Positions 25,535 through 34,422 of a DNA stretch of 64,000 nt are shown here, one piece after another. The stretch's first letter is position 1. Every line of letters starts with the position of its first letter. Position numbers and translations under genes: made by a program. The stretch is from the NCBI GenBank assembly GCA_002841335.1, contig PHEY01000001.1:619816-683815 (forward strand). Direction: 5' to 3'. This DNA is from Actinobacteria bacterium HGW-Actinobacteria-2. Its GTDB lineage: Bacteria > Actinomycetota > Actinomycetes > Propionibacteriales > Propionibacteriaceae. Below the pieces are notes generated by a model. The model saw only the letters and a list, made by a program, of their open reading frames with translations, did not search any database and was not told where the DNA came from.

Positions 25535-26044
25535 GTGAACCGTCGACGACTGCTGCTGATCGCCGCCATCTGGCTGGCCACTGTGATCACCGGGTCGACG
25601 GCCACGTGGGCGGTGATTTCGGCCACCGGCACCAAGGTGGGCCAGACGATCCCACTGAGCGCTCCTGCGTCGATGGCCTCCACTCACAGTGCTGTGCCCA
25701 CGTCGACACCGAGTTCCCAGCCGACCCAGACCCCTTCGGCGACTGCATCAACCAGCTCCAAACCAAACACCAAGCCGACCCAGAGCCGTCCCTCGACCAG
25801 CAAGACCGCAACTCAGACGATCCGGGGGTCGTGGAGCGGGGAGGCCGGCACGGTGACCGCCTCCTGCACCGGGAGCGCGATTTCGCTGGTCAGCGCGGTG
25901 CCGGCGGTGGGCTATCGGGTGCATGTGGAGCGCGAAGGCACCCGTGAGTTGGAGATCGAGTTCGAGTCTGCGGCCGGCGAGGAACATGAGGCGCACTTGA
26001 AGGCGTCGTGCGCGGGCGGAACCCCGTCCTTCCGCACCGCCTGA
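25535..26044 (+). CDS. Secreted or membrane-anchored hypothetical protein
   Basis: A 169-residue protein with an N-terminal hydrophobic segment (LLLIAAIWLATVITGSTATWAV), a Ser/Thr/Pro-rich linker (about 45-95) and a small C-terminal domain (about 97-165) with two Cys (TASCTG and KASCAG). The layout is that of an actinobacterial envelope protein with a wall-spanning linker. No family is recognised. It is divergent from the OmpR-type two-component operon, 53 bp away. Confidence 0.6.
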   Translation: MNRRRLLLIAAIWLATVITGSTATWAVISATGTKVGQTIPLSAPASMASTHSAVPTSTPSSQPTQTPSATASTSSKPNTKPTQSRPSTSKTATQTIRGSWSGEAGTVTASCTGSAISLVSAVPAVGYRVHVEREGTRELEIEFESAAGEEHEAHLKASCAGGTPSFRTA

Positions 26045-26096
26045 GCCTTACAGTGGGCCCCGACCTGCTTTCTCGCCGCGGAGACGGGAGCCACCC

Positions 26097-27620
26097 TTGG
26101 CCACGGTTTCAGCGCTGTTCACCCTGATCCGGTCGGTGGCGGCTGCCGTCCCGATCGGGCCGCGGCCCTCGGCGGGACTGGGTGAGTTGGACTTCACCCC
26201 GTTCGCCGCTGCGCGGGCTGCCCGGCGCCACGAACGACCGGACGCGGTGGCCACGCTGGTGACCGATGCCGGGGTCGGCCAACTGGCCGAGCTGCTGCGG
26301 ACCGGACGGATCAGCGCGGTCGAGTTGGTGCTGCACTACCTGGATCGGATCGAGGAACGCGCCGCGTTGCGGGCGTTCATCCAGCTCAATCCCGAGGCAG
26401 TGGCCGAGGCGGCGGCCTCGGATCAGCGGCGAGCCGAGGGAACCGTCCGGGGGCCGTTGGACGGGATCCCGATCGCCGTGAAGGACAACATCGAAACCGC
26501 CGCACCGCTGCGCACCACCGGCGGAACCGTCGTGCTGGCCGACCACGTCGCCGCGGCGGATGCGCCGGTGGTGGCCACGCTGCGTTCGGCCGGGGCAGTG
26601 ATCCTGGGCAAGGCGAACCTGTCCGAGCTTGCCGGCGCCAGTTGCCGGGTGCCCGGCTTCAGCGCGGTCGGCGGGCTCACCGTCAACCCCTACGGCACCG
26701 GCTTCACCCCTGGTGGGTCCAGCAGCGGGTCGGCGGTGGCGGTGGCCGCCGGGTTGTGCGCCGCCGCGCTGGGCAGCGAGACCTCGGGCTCACTGATCGC
26801 GCCGGCGTCCTTCAACGGCGTGGTCGCGGCCAAACCCAGCTACGGGCTGGTCTCCTGCGAGGGCGTGATCCCGCTGGTGGCCGGGCAGGACTGCGTCGGC
26901 CCGGTCACGATCAACGTCGGCGATGCGGCGCTGCTCCTGGCCACGCTGGCCGGACGGGAACCGATCTCTCTGCCACCGAACGGCCTCGACGGCGTCACCG
27001 TCGGCATCCTGGCCCACGACATCTCCCAACAGCCCCGCGCCCTGGAGGACACCCGAGACAACGAGACGATCCTCACCCGACTGCGGGACGGACTGAGTGC
27101 GGCTGCGGCCAACACCGTGGACGTGGAGCTGGTGAGCGTGGACGGAGCAACCGGCGGCAACAGCCTGCGGGTGGCGCTGGGCGGACTGAGCCACGACACC
27201 ATGGCCTACCTGGCTGCGCACGGCGGCCCGTCCACTGTGGCCGAGCTGGCGGCCGCCAACCTGGCCCAGCCGAAGGTGCGGATGCCGCGGGGCCAGTTCT
27301 TCGTGGCGTTGGCCACTGTGTTCGACATGTCCGCCGAGACCTATGCCGTGACCGCGGAGAACCACACCGAGATCACCCGGGCCAGTTTGCGTCGCACCTT
27401 CGACGCCAGCGGCGCTCAGGTGTTGGCGAGCCTGTCGGGTCTGCACTCCGAGATCTACGCCGGAGCGGGCTTTCCGGCGGTGTCGGTTCCGCTGGGACTG
27501 CGGCGCAACGGGATGCCGGTGGGCGCCACCTTGATCGGTCTGCCAGGACGGGACGCGGAACTCCTCGCCTACGCGGCCGCGTTCGAACGGGCCACCCGGT
27601 TGCGGCGTCCGCCGCCCTGA
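26097..27620 (+). CDS. Amidase-signature family hydrolase
   Basis: A 507-residue amidase. The Ser-cisSer-Lys triad is visible: Lys in IPIAVKDNIE near residue 128, cis-Ser in GGSSSGSA near 206, nucleophile Ser in SETSGSLIAP near 230. It hydrolyses an unknown amide; the family also contains GatA, but no gatB or gatC is nearby and the C-terminal half diverges. The start is TTG at 26097 after a GGGAG motif; no ATG gives a better N-terminus. The residues before about 75 have no family signature and may be an added segment. Confidence 0.85.
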   Translation: MATVSALFTLIRSVAAAVPIGPRPSAGLGELDFTPFAAARAARRHERPDAVATLVTDAGVGQLAELLRTGRISAVELVLHYLDRIEERAALRAFIQLNPEAVAEAAASDQRRAEGTVRGPLDGIPIAVKDNIETAAPLRTTGGTVVLADHVAAADAPVVATLRSAGAVILGKANLSELAGASCRVPGFSAVGGLTVNPYGTGFTPGGSSSGSAVAVAAGLCAAALGSETSGSLIAPASFNGVVAAKPSYGLVSCEGVIPLVAGQDCVGPVTINVGDAALLLATLAGREPISLPPNGLDGVTVGILAHDISQQPRALEDTRDNETILTRLRDGLSAAAANTVDVELVSVDGATGGNSLRVALGGLSHDTMAYLAAHGGPSTVAELAAANLAQPKVRMPRGQFFVALATVFDMSAETYAVTAENHTEITRASLRRTFDASGAQVLASLSGLHSEIYAGAGFPAVSVPLGLRRNGMPVGATLIGLPGRDAELLAYAAAFERATRLRRPPP

Positions 27621-27630
27621 CCAGGACAGC

Positions 27631-28212
27631 TCAGTTCGCCGGTGTCGCCGCCCTGGCCAGCAGCTGGGCGGCCATCTCGGCGTAGGCGTCGAGCTCGGTG
27701 TCCAAGGACAGCGCGCGTTGCACCGAGAAGCCCATGACCAGGCCGAGGAGCACGCTGGTGAGGGTCTCGACATCGAGATCGGGGGCGTTCTGGGTGGTCC
27801 AGAAGTCGAGGTACTGCACCACCAGGGTGCGCATGGCTCGGCCTTCCACGCTGAGCAGCGCGTACAGCTTCGGGTCGGATTGGGCGCCGGCCCACAGTTG
27901 CAGGAGGAGTTCGGCCAGGCCCTCGTCCTGGGCTACCCGCCCCAACGCGGAGCGCAGGATGGCAGCCGGTTCCAGGCCCATGGTGGTTTCCAGAATCATT
28001 CCCAGCGGCCGGGCGATGGTGGTGCGGCCCACCTCGAGAATGAGTTCTTCTTTGTTCGCGAAATGGTGGTAGATCGCACCGGCCGAGGTACCTGAGCGGG
28101 CTACCACATCCGAGATGGACGTGCCCGCGACTCCGCGCTCGCGAATCAGTTCAGCGGCGGCGTCGAGAATGGCCTGGCGCGACGACGCGACACGCGAAGT
28201 TGGGTGATCCAC
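27631..28212 (-). CDS. TetR family regulator
   Basis: A TetR repressor of about 193 residues: HTH at about 10-55 (AILDAAAELIRERGVAGTSI and TSAGAIYHHFANKEEL) and a TetR_C-type helical domain. GTG 28210-28212 is chosen because the open frame further upstream would place the coding start across the palindrome at 28264-28279. The gene is divergent from the 1449-residue dehydratase-activase fusion, and the palindrome between them is the likely operator for both. Similar regulators often sense acyl-CoAs, which would fit the neighbour; this is inference. Confidence 0.82.
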   Translation of the reverse strand: MDHPTSRVASSRQAILDAAAELIRERGVAGTSISDVVARSGTSAGAIYHHFANKEELILEVGRTTIARPLGMILETTMGLEPAAILRSALGRVAQDEGLAELLLQLWAGAQSDPKLYALLSVEGRAMRTLVVQYLDFWTTQNAPDLDVETLTSVLLGLVMGFSVQRALSLDTELDAYAEMAAQLLARAATPAN

Positions 28213-28263
28213 CGGGACAGAGTAGTGCGCATTCCAGCGTCTCGGGGTAGCGTGGTGCCGGTA

Positions 28264-28279
28264 CAGAACGATCGTTCTG
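28264..28279. promoter_or_regulatory. TetR operator, perfect 16-bp palindrome
   Basis: CAGAACGATCGTTCTG reads the same on both strands. It lies 16 bp upstream of the ATG of the dehydratase-activase fusion and about 52 bp upstream of the divergent tetR start. Position and symmetry make it the best candidate site for that TetR protein. Confidence 0.75.
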
Positions 28280-28294
28280 GTGGGAGGACGAGAC

Positions 28295-31200
28295 ATGGCC
28301 CTCGTTTCACTCGGTCTGGACATCGGCTCGACAACGGTGAAAGCAGTGGTGTTTTCCGCTGGCCAGATTCGTTTCAGTGCCTACCGTCGGCACAATGCCG
28401 ACGCGCGCGGCGCCCTGCGCACCTTGCTCAATGACGTTGCCGCGCATTTCGGTGGCCAGGAGATGCGCTGCGCAGTGACCGGCTCGGCGGGGCTGAATGT
28501 GGCCGAACTGCTGGGGGTCGAGTTCGTCCAGGAAGTGATCGCCGGCACCACCGCGATCGAGACCTTCGTGCCCAGTGCCGATGTGGTGATCGAGCTCGGT
28601 GGCGAGGACGCGAAGATCACCTTCCTGCACCCGGTCGTCGAGCAGCGAATGAACGGCACCTGCGCCGGCGGCACCGGCGCCTTCATCGATCAGATGGCCA
28701 CCCTGCTGCACACCGACGCCGGCGGCTTGGACGACCTGGCCGCCAAGTACCGCCACCTCTACCCCATCGCTTCGCGGTGCGGCGTGTTCGCCAAGTCCGA
28801 TCTGCAACCCCTGCTCAACCAGGGTGCCGCCCACACCGACCTGGCTGCCTCGGTGTTCTCCGCGGTGGCCACCCAGACCATCGCCGGGTTGGCGTGCGGT
28901 CATCCGATCCGCGGCAATGTGGTCTTCCTCGGCGGTCCACTGCATTTCCTGCCCCAACTGCGCAAAGCCTACGAACGCGCCCTCGGCGAGCAGGTGACCT
29001 CGTTCACCACTCCCGAGAACGCCCACCTGTACGTGGCGCTCGGTGCCGCGCTGTGTGCGTCCGGCGCACCCCGGCAGCTGAGCGAGCTCAGCACCCGACT
29101 GTCACGCACGGTGACCTTGTCGCTCAGCAGCGCGCGGATGCGTCCGCTGTTCGTCGATGCCGACGAGCGTGCTGCCTTCGACGCCCGTCACCACACGACT
29201 GAGACTCCGCGCGCCGACCTCAGCGACGCCCACGGGCCGCTGTTCTTGGGGATCGATGCCGGCTCGACCACGGTCAAGGCGGTCGTGCTGGACGCCGAGG
29301 ATCGGATCGTCTTCTCCCACTACCAGGGCAGCAACGATCCGGTGGCGGTCTCGACCACCCTGCTGCGCGAGGTGCTCACCCGGATCCCGGAGTCGGCATA
29401 CCTGGCCCGGGGCTGCGTCACCGGCTACGGCGAGGGACTGATTCGCGCCGCGCTGCGACTGGACGACGGCGAGATCGAAACCATGGCGCACTACCGGGCT
29501 GCGGAGAAGGTCTGCCCCGGGGTGACCAGCGTGATCGACATCGGCGGCCAGGACATGAAGTACCTCAAGGTGCGCAACGGTGCGGTCGATTCGATCGCGG
29601 TCAACGAGGCGTGCTCGTCGGGCTGCGGGTCGTTCCTGCAGACCTTCGCCGCCGGCATGGACACCGACATCCAGACCTTCGCCGGTACTGCGCTGGAGTC
29701 GACCACCCCGGTCGACCTGGGTACCCGTTGCACGGTGTTCATGAACTCCTCTGTGAAGCAGGCTCAGCGCGAAGGCGCTAGCCAGGGCGACATCGCCGCC
29801 GGGTTGTCGTACTCGGTGGTGCGCAACGCGCTGTACAAGGTGATCAAGCTCAAGGACGCCGGCCAACTTGGCGAAAAGGTCGTCGTCCAGGGCGGCACCT
29901 TCCTCAACGATGCGGTGCTGCGGGCGTTCGAACTGCAGACCGGCGCCGAAGTGATCCGTCCCGACATCGCCGGACTGATGGGCGCCTTCGGTGCCGCCCT
30001 GACCGCCCAGCGCAACTGGTCGGTCGGCGAACGTTCGGCGGTGCTCAGCCTGGCCGAACTGGACGAGTTCCGCATGGCCACTCAGATGGACGTCTGCAAG
30101 CTGTGCCAGAACCACTGCCAGCTGACCATCTCCAACTTCACCGACGGCGGACGGCATGTGTCCGGCAACCGTTGCGAGCGCGGTGCGTCCACCGAGACGG
30201 CGCCGAAGAAGTCCGAGGTGCCGAACCTGTTCGACTACAAGTACCGGCGAATGTTCGGCTACCGCCGCCTCACCGAGGACAAGGCCCCGCGCGGCGAGAT
30301 CGGCATCCCGCGGGTGCTGAACATGTACGAGAACTACCCGCTGTGGTTCACCATCCTCAGCCACCTGGGCTTCCGGGTGAGCATCTCGGGCCGTTCCAGC
30401 CATGAGGTGTTCGAGGCGGGCATGGAGTCCATCCCGTCGGAGAACACCTGCTACCCGGCCAAGCTGGCGCACGGCCACGTCGAGCACCTGCTCGACAAGG
30501 GCATTCGCACGATCTTCTACCCGTGCGTCCCGCTGGAGGCCAAGGAGACCGCCGGCGCGGACAACCACTTCAACTGCCCGGTGGTGGCCTTCTATCCGCA
30601 GGTCATCGACAAAAACCTGACGCGGCTGCACGAACCCGGCATCCGGTTCCTGGCGCCGATGCTCAACCTGAACAACCCGGCCAAGCTGGCCGAGCGCCTG
30701 GTGGAGGTCTTCGCCGACTGGGACGTCACGCTGGCCGAAGCTCAGGCCGCCGTCCAAGCCGGATATGAGGAGGACGCCGCAGCCAAGGCCGACATTCGTG
30801 CCGAGGGTCAGCGGGCGTTGGCCTACATCGCCGAGCACGGCATCAAGGGCATCGTGCTGGCCGGACGGCCCTACCACGTCGATCCGGAGGTGCATCACGG
30901 CATTCCGAGCCTGATCACCACCTTGGGCATGGCGGTCTTCACCGAGGATTCGATCATCGACGCCACCGGCCCGGGGCTGGAACGTCCGATTCGGGTGCGG
31001 GACCAGTGGGCCTATCACACCCGGTTATACGAGGCCGCCGGACAGGTGGCCGGCAACCCGGAGTTGCAGTTGGTGCAGTTGACCAGCTTCGGCTGTGGTG
31101 TGGACGCGATCACCACCGATCAGGTGGCCGAGGTGCTGGAGCGCACCGGCGATCTGTACACGCTGCTGAAGATCGATGAGGTCTCCAACCTGGGTGCAGC

Positions 31201-32644
31201 CACGATCCGGCTGCGCTCGCTGAAGGCGGCTGCGGCCGAGCGCGGCGCCTCGGCGACGGTGAGCACCTTCGGGCCGCTGTTCGAGCGGCGGATCTTCGAC
31301 GAGAACGCGCGCGACACCCACACGATCTACGCCCCGCAGATGGCGCCGATTCACTTCCGGCTGGTGGTGCCGGTGCTGCGCAAGCTGGGCTTGGACGTCC
31401 AGTTGTTGGAGAAGGCATCCAACGATGACGTCGAAGCCGGGCTGAAGTACGTCCACAACGATGCTTGCTTCCCGGCGATCATGGTGGTCGGGCAGTTGGT
31501 GAACAAGATCATCTCCGGCGAGGCCGACCCCGATCGGACGTCAGTGGCGATCACCCAGACCGGCGGCATGTGCCGGGCCACCAACTACGTGAGCCTGCTG
31601 CGTAAGGCGCTGGCCGATGCGGGCTATCCGCAGGTGCCGGTGCTGGCGATCAGCGTGCAGGGCCTGGAGGACAATCCCGGCTTCAAGATGGGCCCGGCGG
31701 TGTTGGTGCCCGCGGTTCAGGCGCTGATCCTGGGTGATCTGTTGCAGACGGTGCTGCTGCGGGTGCGGCCCTACGAGGTCGAGCCGGGCAGCGCGAAGGC
31801 CCTGTACGACAAGTGGGACCAGGTCTGCCAGGAGTATCTGCAGTACGGCGGATACTCCCAGACGTTGGGGCGCAACATCGGCTACACCGGGCTGATCAAG
31901 CAGATCGTGGCCGAGTTCGATGCGCTGCCGCTGCGCGACATCGAGCGCAAGCCGCGAGTGGGCATCGTCGGCGAGATCCTGGTGAAGTTCCATCCCGACG
32001 CCAACAACAATGTGGTCGACGTGGTGGAGTCCGAGGACTGTGAGGCGGTACTGCCGGGCATTCTGCAGTTCTTCTTGATGCCGCTGTACTCGTCGAAGCA
32101 CCAGTGGGAGACCATGGGCATCGGGCCGAAGTCGCATCACTTCAAGCGGATGGCGATGTGGCTGATCGAGCGGTTCCAGGCGCCGGTGTCGGCCGCGCTG
32201 CGCAAGACCGGCAAGTTCGACGTCCCGCCGAAGATGGCCGAGTTGGCCAAGAAGGCCGACGGGATCATCTCGATCGGGACCAGGGCCGGCGAGGGCTGGC
32301 TGCTGACCGCCGAAATGGTGGAGCTGATCGAGCTGGGGGCACCGAACATCATCTGCGCCCAGCCGTTCGCCTGTCTGCCCAACCATGTGGTCGGACGCGG
32401 CATGTTCGCCGAACTGCGCCGCCGTCATCCCGAGGCCAATGTGGTGAGCGTCGACTACGACCCGGGCGCGTCGGAGACCAACCAGCTGAACCGCATCAAG
32501 TTGATGGTCGCCACCGCCCACAAGCGTCACCGTGCCGCCGAAGAGGCCATCGAAGAGGCCACCCAGCTCACCCAGCGCAACCGTCCGACGGCCCCGCTGT
32601 CGCCGGTGGACGTGTGGGTGGACACTCCTGCCGGTCGCAACTGA
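28295..32644 (+). CDS. Fused acyl-CoA dehydratase activase / HgdB-related protein
   Basis: A 1449-residue protein. Residues about 1-265 and 315-580 are two BadF/BcrA-type ATPase domains (DIGSTTVKAV and IDAGSTTVKAVV; CAGGTGAFID near 125 and ACSSGCGSF near 440, whose Cys would bind a shared [4Fe-4S] cluster). A Cys motif CKLCQNHC with GNRC follows at about 600-635, then a DUF2229-like domain (SENTCYPAKL near 715) and a COG3581-like, HgdB-related part (NDACFPAIM near 1051, CAQPFACLPNH near 1354). Relatives activate 2-hydroxyacyl-CoA dehydratases by ATP-driven electron transfer, but this full-length type has no assigned substrate. RBS GGAGG precedes the ATG. Oxygen-sensitive chemistry implies an anaerobic or facultative host. 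Confidence 0.88.
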   Translation: MALVSLGLDIGSTTVKAVVFSAGQIRFSAYRRHNADARGALRTLLNDVAAHFGGQEMRCAVTGSAGLNVAELLGVEFVQEVIAGTTAIETFVPSADVVIELGGEDAKITFLHPVVEQRMNGTCAGGTGAFIDQMATLLHTDAGGLDDLAAKYRHLYPIASRCGVFAKSDLQPLLNQGAAHTDLAASVFSAVATQTIAGLACGHPIRGNVVFLGGPLHFLPQLRKAYERALGEQVTSFTTPENAHLYVALGAALCASGAPRQLSELSTRLSRTVTLSLSSARMRPLFVDADERAAFDARHHTTETPRADLSDAHGPLFLGIDAGSTTVKAVVLDAEDRIVFSHYQGSNDPVAVSTTLLREVLTRIPESAYLARGCVTGYGEGLIRAALRLDDGEIETMAHYRAAEKVCPGVTSVIDIGGQDMKYLKVRNGAVDSIAVNEACSSGCGSFLQTFAAGMDTDIQTFAGTALESTTPVDLGTRCTVFMNSSVKQAQREGASQGDIAAGLSYSVVRNALYKVIKLKDAGQLGEKVVVQGGTFLNDAVLRAFELQTGAEVIRPDIAGLMGAFGAALTAQRNWSVGERSAVLSLAELDEFRMATQMDVCKLCQNHCQLTISNFTDGGRHVSGNRCERGASTETAPKKSEVPNLFDYKYRRMFGYRRLTEDKAPRGEIGIPRVLNMYENYPLWFTILSHLGFRVSISGRSSHEVFEAGMESIPSENTCYPAKLAHGHVEHLLDKGIRTIFYPCVPLEAKETAGADNHFNCPVVAFYPQVIDKNLTRLHEPGIRFLAPMLNLNNPAKLAERLVEVFADWDVTLAEAQAAVQAGYEEDAAAKADIRAEGQRALAYIAEHGIKGIVLAGRPYHVDPEVHHGIPSLITTLGMAVFTEDSIIDATGPGLERPIRVRDQWAYHTRLYEAAGQVAGNPELQLVQLTSFGCGVDAITTDQVAEVLERTGDLYTLLKIDEVSNLGAATIRLRSLKAAAAERGASATVSTFGPLFERRIFDENARDTHTIYAPQMAPIHFRLVVPVLRKLGLDVQLLEKASNDDVEAGLKYVHNDACFPAIMVVGQLVNKIISGEADPDRTSVAITQTGGMCRATNYVSLLRKALADAGYPQVPVLAISVQGLEDNPGFKMGPAVLVPAVQALILGDLLQTVLLRVRPYEVEPGSAKALYDKWDQVCQEYLQYGGYSQTLGRNIGYTGLIKQIVAEFDALPLRDIERKPRVGIVGEILVKFHPDANNNVVDVVESEDCEAVLPGILQFFLMPLYSSKHQWETMGIGPKSHHFKRMAMWLIERFQAPVSAALRKTGKFDVPPKMAELAKKADGIISIGTRAGEGWLLTAEMVELIELGAPNIICAQPFACLPNHVVGRGMFAELRRRHPEANVVSVDYDPGASETNQLNRIKLMVATAHKRHRAAEEAIEEATQLTQRNRPTAPLSPVDVWVDTPAGRN

Positions 32645-32714
32645 GCGCCGTCGGGGGTTCGGTCGGACTCGGCCGCCTCTCGACCTCGGTGCTCCCCCGC
32701 CCGGGCAGCGTGGC

Positions 32715-33332
32715 TTACTGAGCCGAGGCCGCGAAGGGATCCCAGTCCGGGTCGGTGTGCAACTCGAGTTCGATCTCATCAGCAACGCGCTGCGCGCGCT
32801 CCGGGCCGATCAGGTGGGCCATCAGTGCAGCGGTCATGTCCATGCCGGCGGCAACACCTGAGGACGTCCAACGGTCGCGATCATGCACCCAACGGGCGGA
32901 GGCAACCCATTCGACGCTGTCGCCGTGGGTGGAGGCCCAGGCGAAAGCCCGCTTGTTCGAGGTTGCCCGGTAGCCGTCCAGCAGCCCGGCGGCAGCCAGG
33001 AGTGCCGATCCGGTGCAGACCGAGGTGACGATTTCGGCCCCCGACGCCCAGCGACCCAACCAGTGCAGGAAGGGCTGGTCGGCGACCAGGGCTCGGGTGC
33101 CGAGCCCACCGGGCACCATCACGATCTCGGGAACCGCAGCATCGGCATAGCTCGTGGTGGCGACGACCTCAGCCCCCTGAAAGCTGCGAACCGCTCCGGG
33201 CTTGGGACCGACCAAGGTCACCGCGAAGTCCTGCGGGAGCCGTCCGAACAGTTCGAGCGGACCGAACACGTCGAGCAGTTCGAAGCCGTCGAACAAGACC
33301 ACCGCAACGGTGCGCACCGTGTCATCAACCAT
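32715..33332 (-). CDS. DJ-1/PfpI family protein
   Basis: A 205-residue single-domain protein of the class I glutamine amidotransferase-like fold. The nucleophile-elbow Cys is in VTSVCTGSALLAAAGLLDG near residue 105 (quoted only to SVCTGS) and a preceding VMVPGGLGTRAL loop is present. The arrangement resembles isonitrile hydratases and the N-terminal domain of GlxA-type regulators, but there is no AraC HTH. The reaction is not fixed by sequence. It is a stand-alone gene on the minus strand. Confidence 0.87.
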   Translation of the reverse strand: MVDDTVRTVAVVLFDGFELLDVFGPLELFGRLPQDFAVTLVGPKPGAVRSFQGAEVVATTSYADAAVPEIVMVPGGLGTRALVADQPFLHWLGRWASGAEIVTSVCTGSALLAAAGLLDGYRATSNKRAFAWASTHGDSVEWVASARWVHDRDRWTSSGVAAGMDMTAALMAHLIGPERAQRVADEIELELHTDPDWDPFAASAQ

Positions 33333-33519
33333 CCCAGGAGTCTGCCAGAGGGCGGCTGGTCAAGGGCGCTCATGATGCCGTCGCAGCAGGTAGCCGGGCT
33401 CGATCGCTGGGGGGTACTTGGTGCGGATCTGACCGTAGCGGGTGCTCCAGGTACTCCGCGAGGCGGTAGCCTTGCCGCTGGGTTCGTTCGACTTCCCATC
33501 TAGAAGCAGTTCGAATCAA

Positions 33520-33553
33520 GGCCCGTCCTCGTGTTCCACCACTGGGACGGGCC
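33520..33553. terminator. Stem-loop upstream/downstream boundary near 33.5 kb
   Basis: Arms GGCCCGTCC and GGACGGGCC (9 bp, perfect) with a 16-nt loop, located 15 bp past the end of the minus-strand membrane protein gene (33569). It is placed to end that XRE/membrane operon. The remaining 33333-33519 stretch shows no gene. Confidence 0.5.
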
Positions 33554-33568
33554 GTTTGCATTGCCAGT

Positions 33569-34033
33569 TCACATGGAGCGCTGCGCCTGAATGATGCTGC
33601 CCACATAGACCACCAGCGGCAGGACGACCGCGGTCGCGAGGGCGTACCACAGGCCGTCCGGAGAAATCTCGGGCAGCTGGCCGTTCGCCGCGAAGGACAC
33701 CCACATCAGCAGGCTGTAGGTGAGGGCGACCGAGACCACAAAGGCGCGGTTGCCGGCGAGTCGACGGATCGCCACATTGCGCTCGTCCAGTTCCTCGACC
33801 GCGAGCCGCTTCGTCGTGTCGCTGGCCCGCGTGGCCACCCCGGCACGCATCAACGCAGCAACGGCGAGCCCGAGCAGCAGGATGCCGAGCCCGGTGACCA
33901 GGCGGGGATCGAAAGGCAGCCCGGTGGCCACCGCCTGCAAAGTGAGTCCCGTCGCACCCACCACCACTGCGGTGGCGGCCAACGTCCAGCCGATTCGCCG
34001 TTGGCGATCTGCCCAAGCCCTGTTACTGCTCAT
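33569..34033 (-). CDS. Hypothetical 4-helix membrane protein paired with an XRE regulator
   Basis: A 154-residue integral membrane protein with four hydrophobic segments (about 16-38, 43-62, 95-115 and 125-148) arranged as two pairs, and a charged cytoplasmic loop (KRLAVEELDERNVAIRRLAG) between them. ATG at 34031-34033 gives MSSNRAWADRQRRIGW; the reading frame upstream belongs to the regulator in another frame. It overlaps the XRE gene by 11 bp. Such XRE plus small membrane protein (DUF2178-like) pairs are common in Gram-positives, with no settled role. Confidence 0.75.
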   Translation of the reverse strand: MSSNRAWADRQRRIGWTLAATAVVVGATGLTLQAVATGLPFDPRLVTGLGILLLGLAVAALMRAGVATRASDTTKRLAVEELDERNVAIRRLAGNRAFVVSVALTYSLLMWVSFAANGQLPEISPDGLWYALATAVVLPLVVYVGSIIQAQRSM

Positions 34034-34232
34034 CGTCTTCCTCCTCGTACAGAAACACCTTTTCGATCTGAAGATCAAAGGTCCGCGCCAACCGGAAGGC
34101 CAGAGTGATGGACGGGTTGTACCGACCGCGCTCCAGGGAGATCACGGTTTGCCGCGATACCCCGACCAGGTCGGCGAGCTGCTGCTGGGTCCACCCTTTG
34201 GCGGTGCGCAGATCGGCTAGCCGGTTCTTCAT
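34023..34232 (-). CDS. Small XRE-family HTH regulator
   Basis: A 69-residue single-domain regulator: MKNRLADLRTAKGWTQQ, LVGVSRQTVISLERG and SITLAFRLARTFDLQ define a Cro/C1 helix-turn-helix of the YozG type, with an acidic tail (EEEDDEQ). ATG at 34230-34232 is preferred over an upstream frame. It overlaps the membrane protein gene, so the two are coexpressed and may form a sensor-regulator pair. Confidence 0.88.
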   Translation of the reverse strand: MKNRLADLRTAKGWTQQQLADLVGVSRQTVISLERGRYNPSITLAFRLARTFDLQIEKVFLYEEEDDEQ

Positions 34233-34422
34233 CCCATCTCCATCTAGTGAAGCGTCCTTTACATCCACCCTAGCTCCGAAGCAGGTCAAATGTCTAGCTA
34301 GCTTTACACACAGGCGACGGCCGACGTCGGACCTCCGAGGCGGGGCGGGCTGACCGACCGGCCCTTGACTCCCTGAGGTCCCCGGGGTTCTATGGCTTTA
34401 CCCCCAATGACGAGGAGTCGAA

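Noticed and set aside
29102..31018. 638-codon minus-strand frame inside the dehydratase-activase fusion
   Set aside because: Antisense shadow; composition is biased to Val/Gly/His/Gln and the plus strand has full domain motifs.
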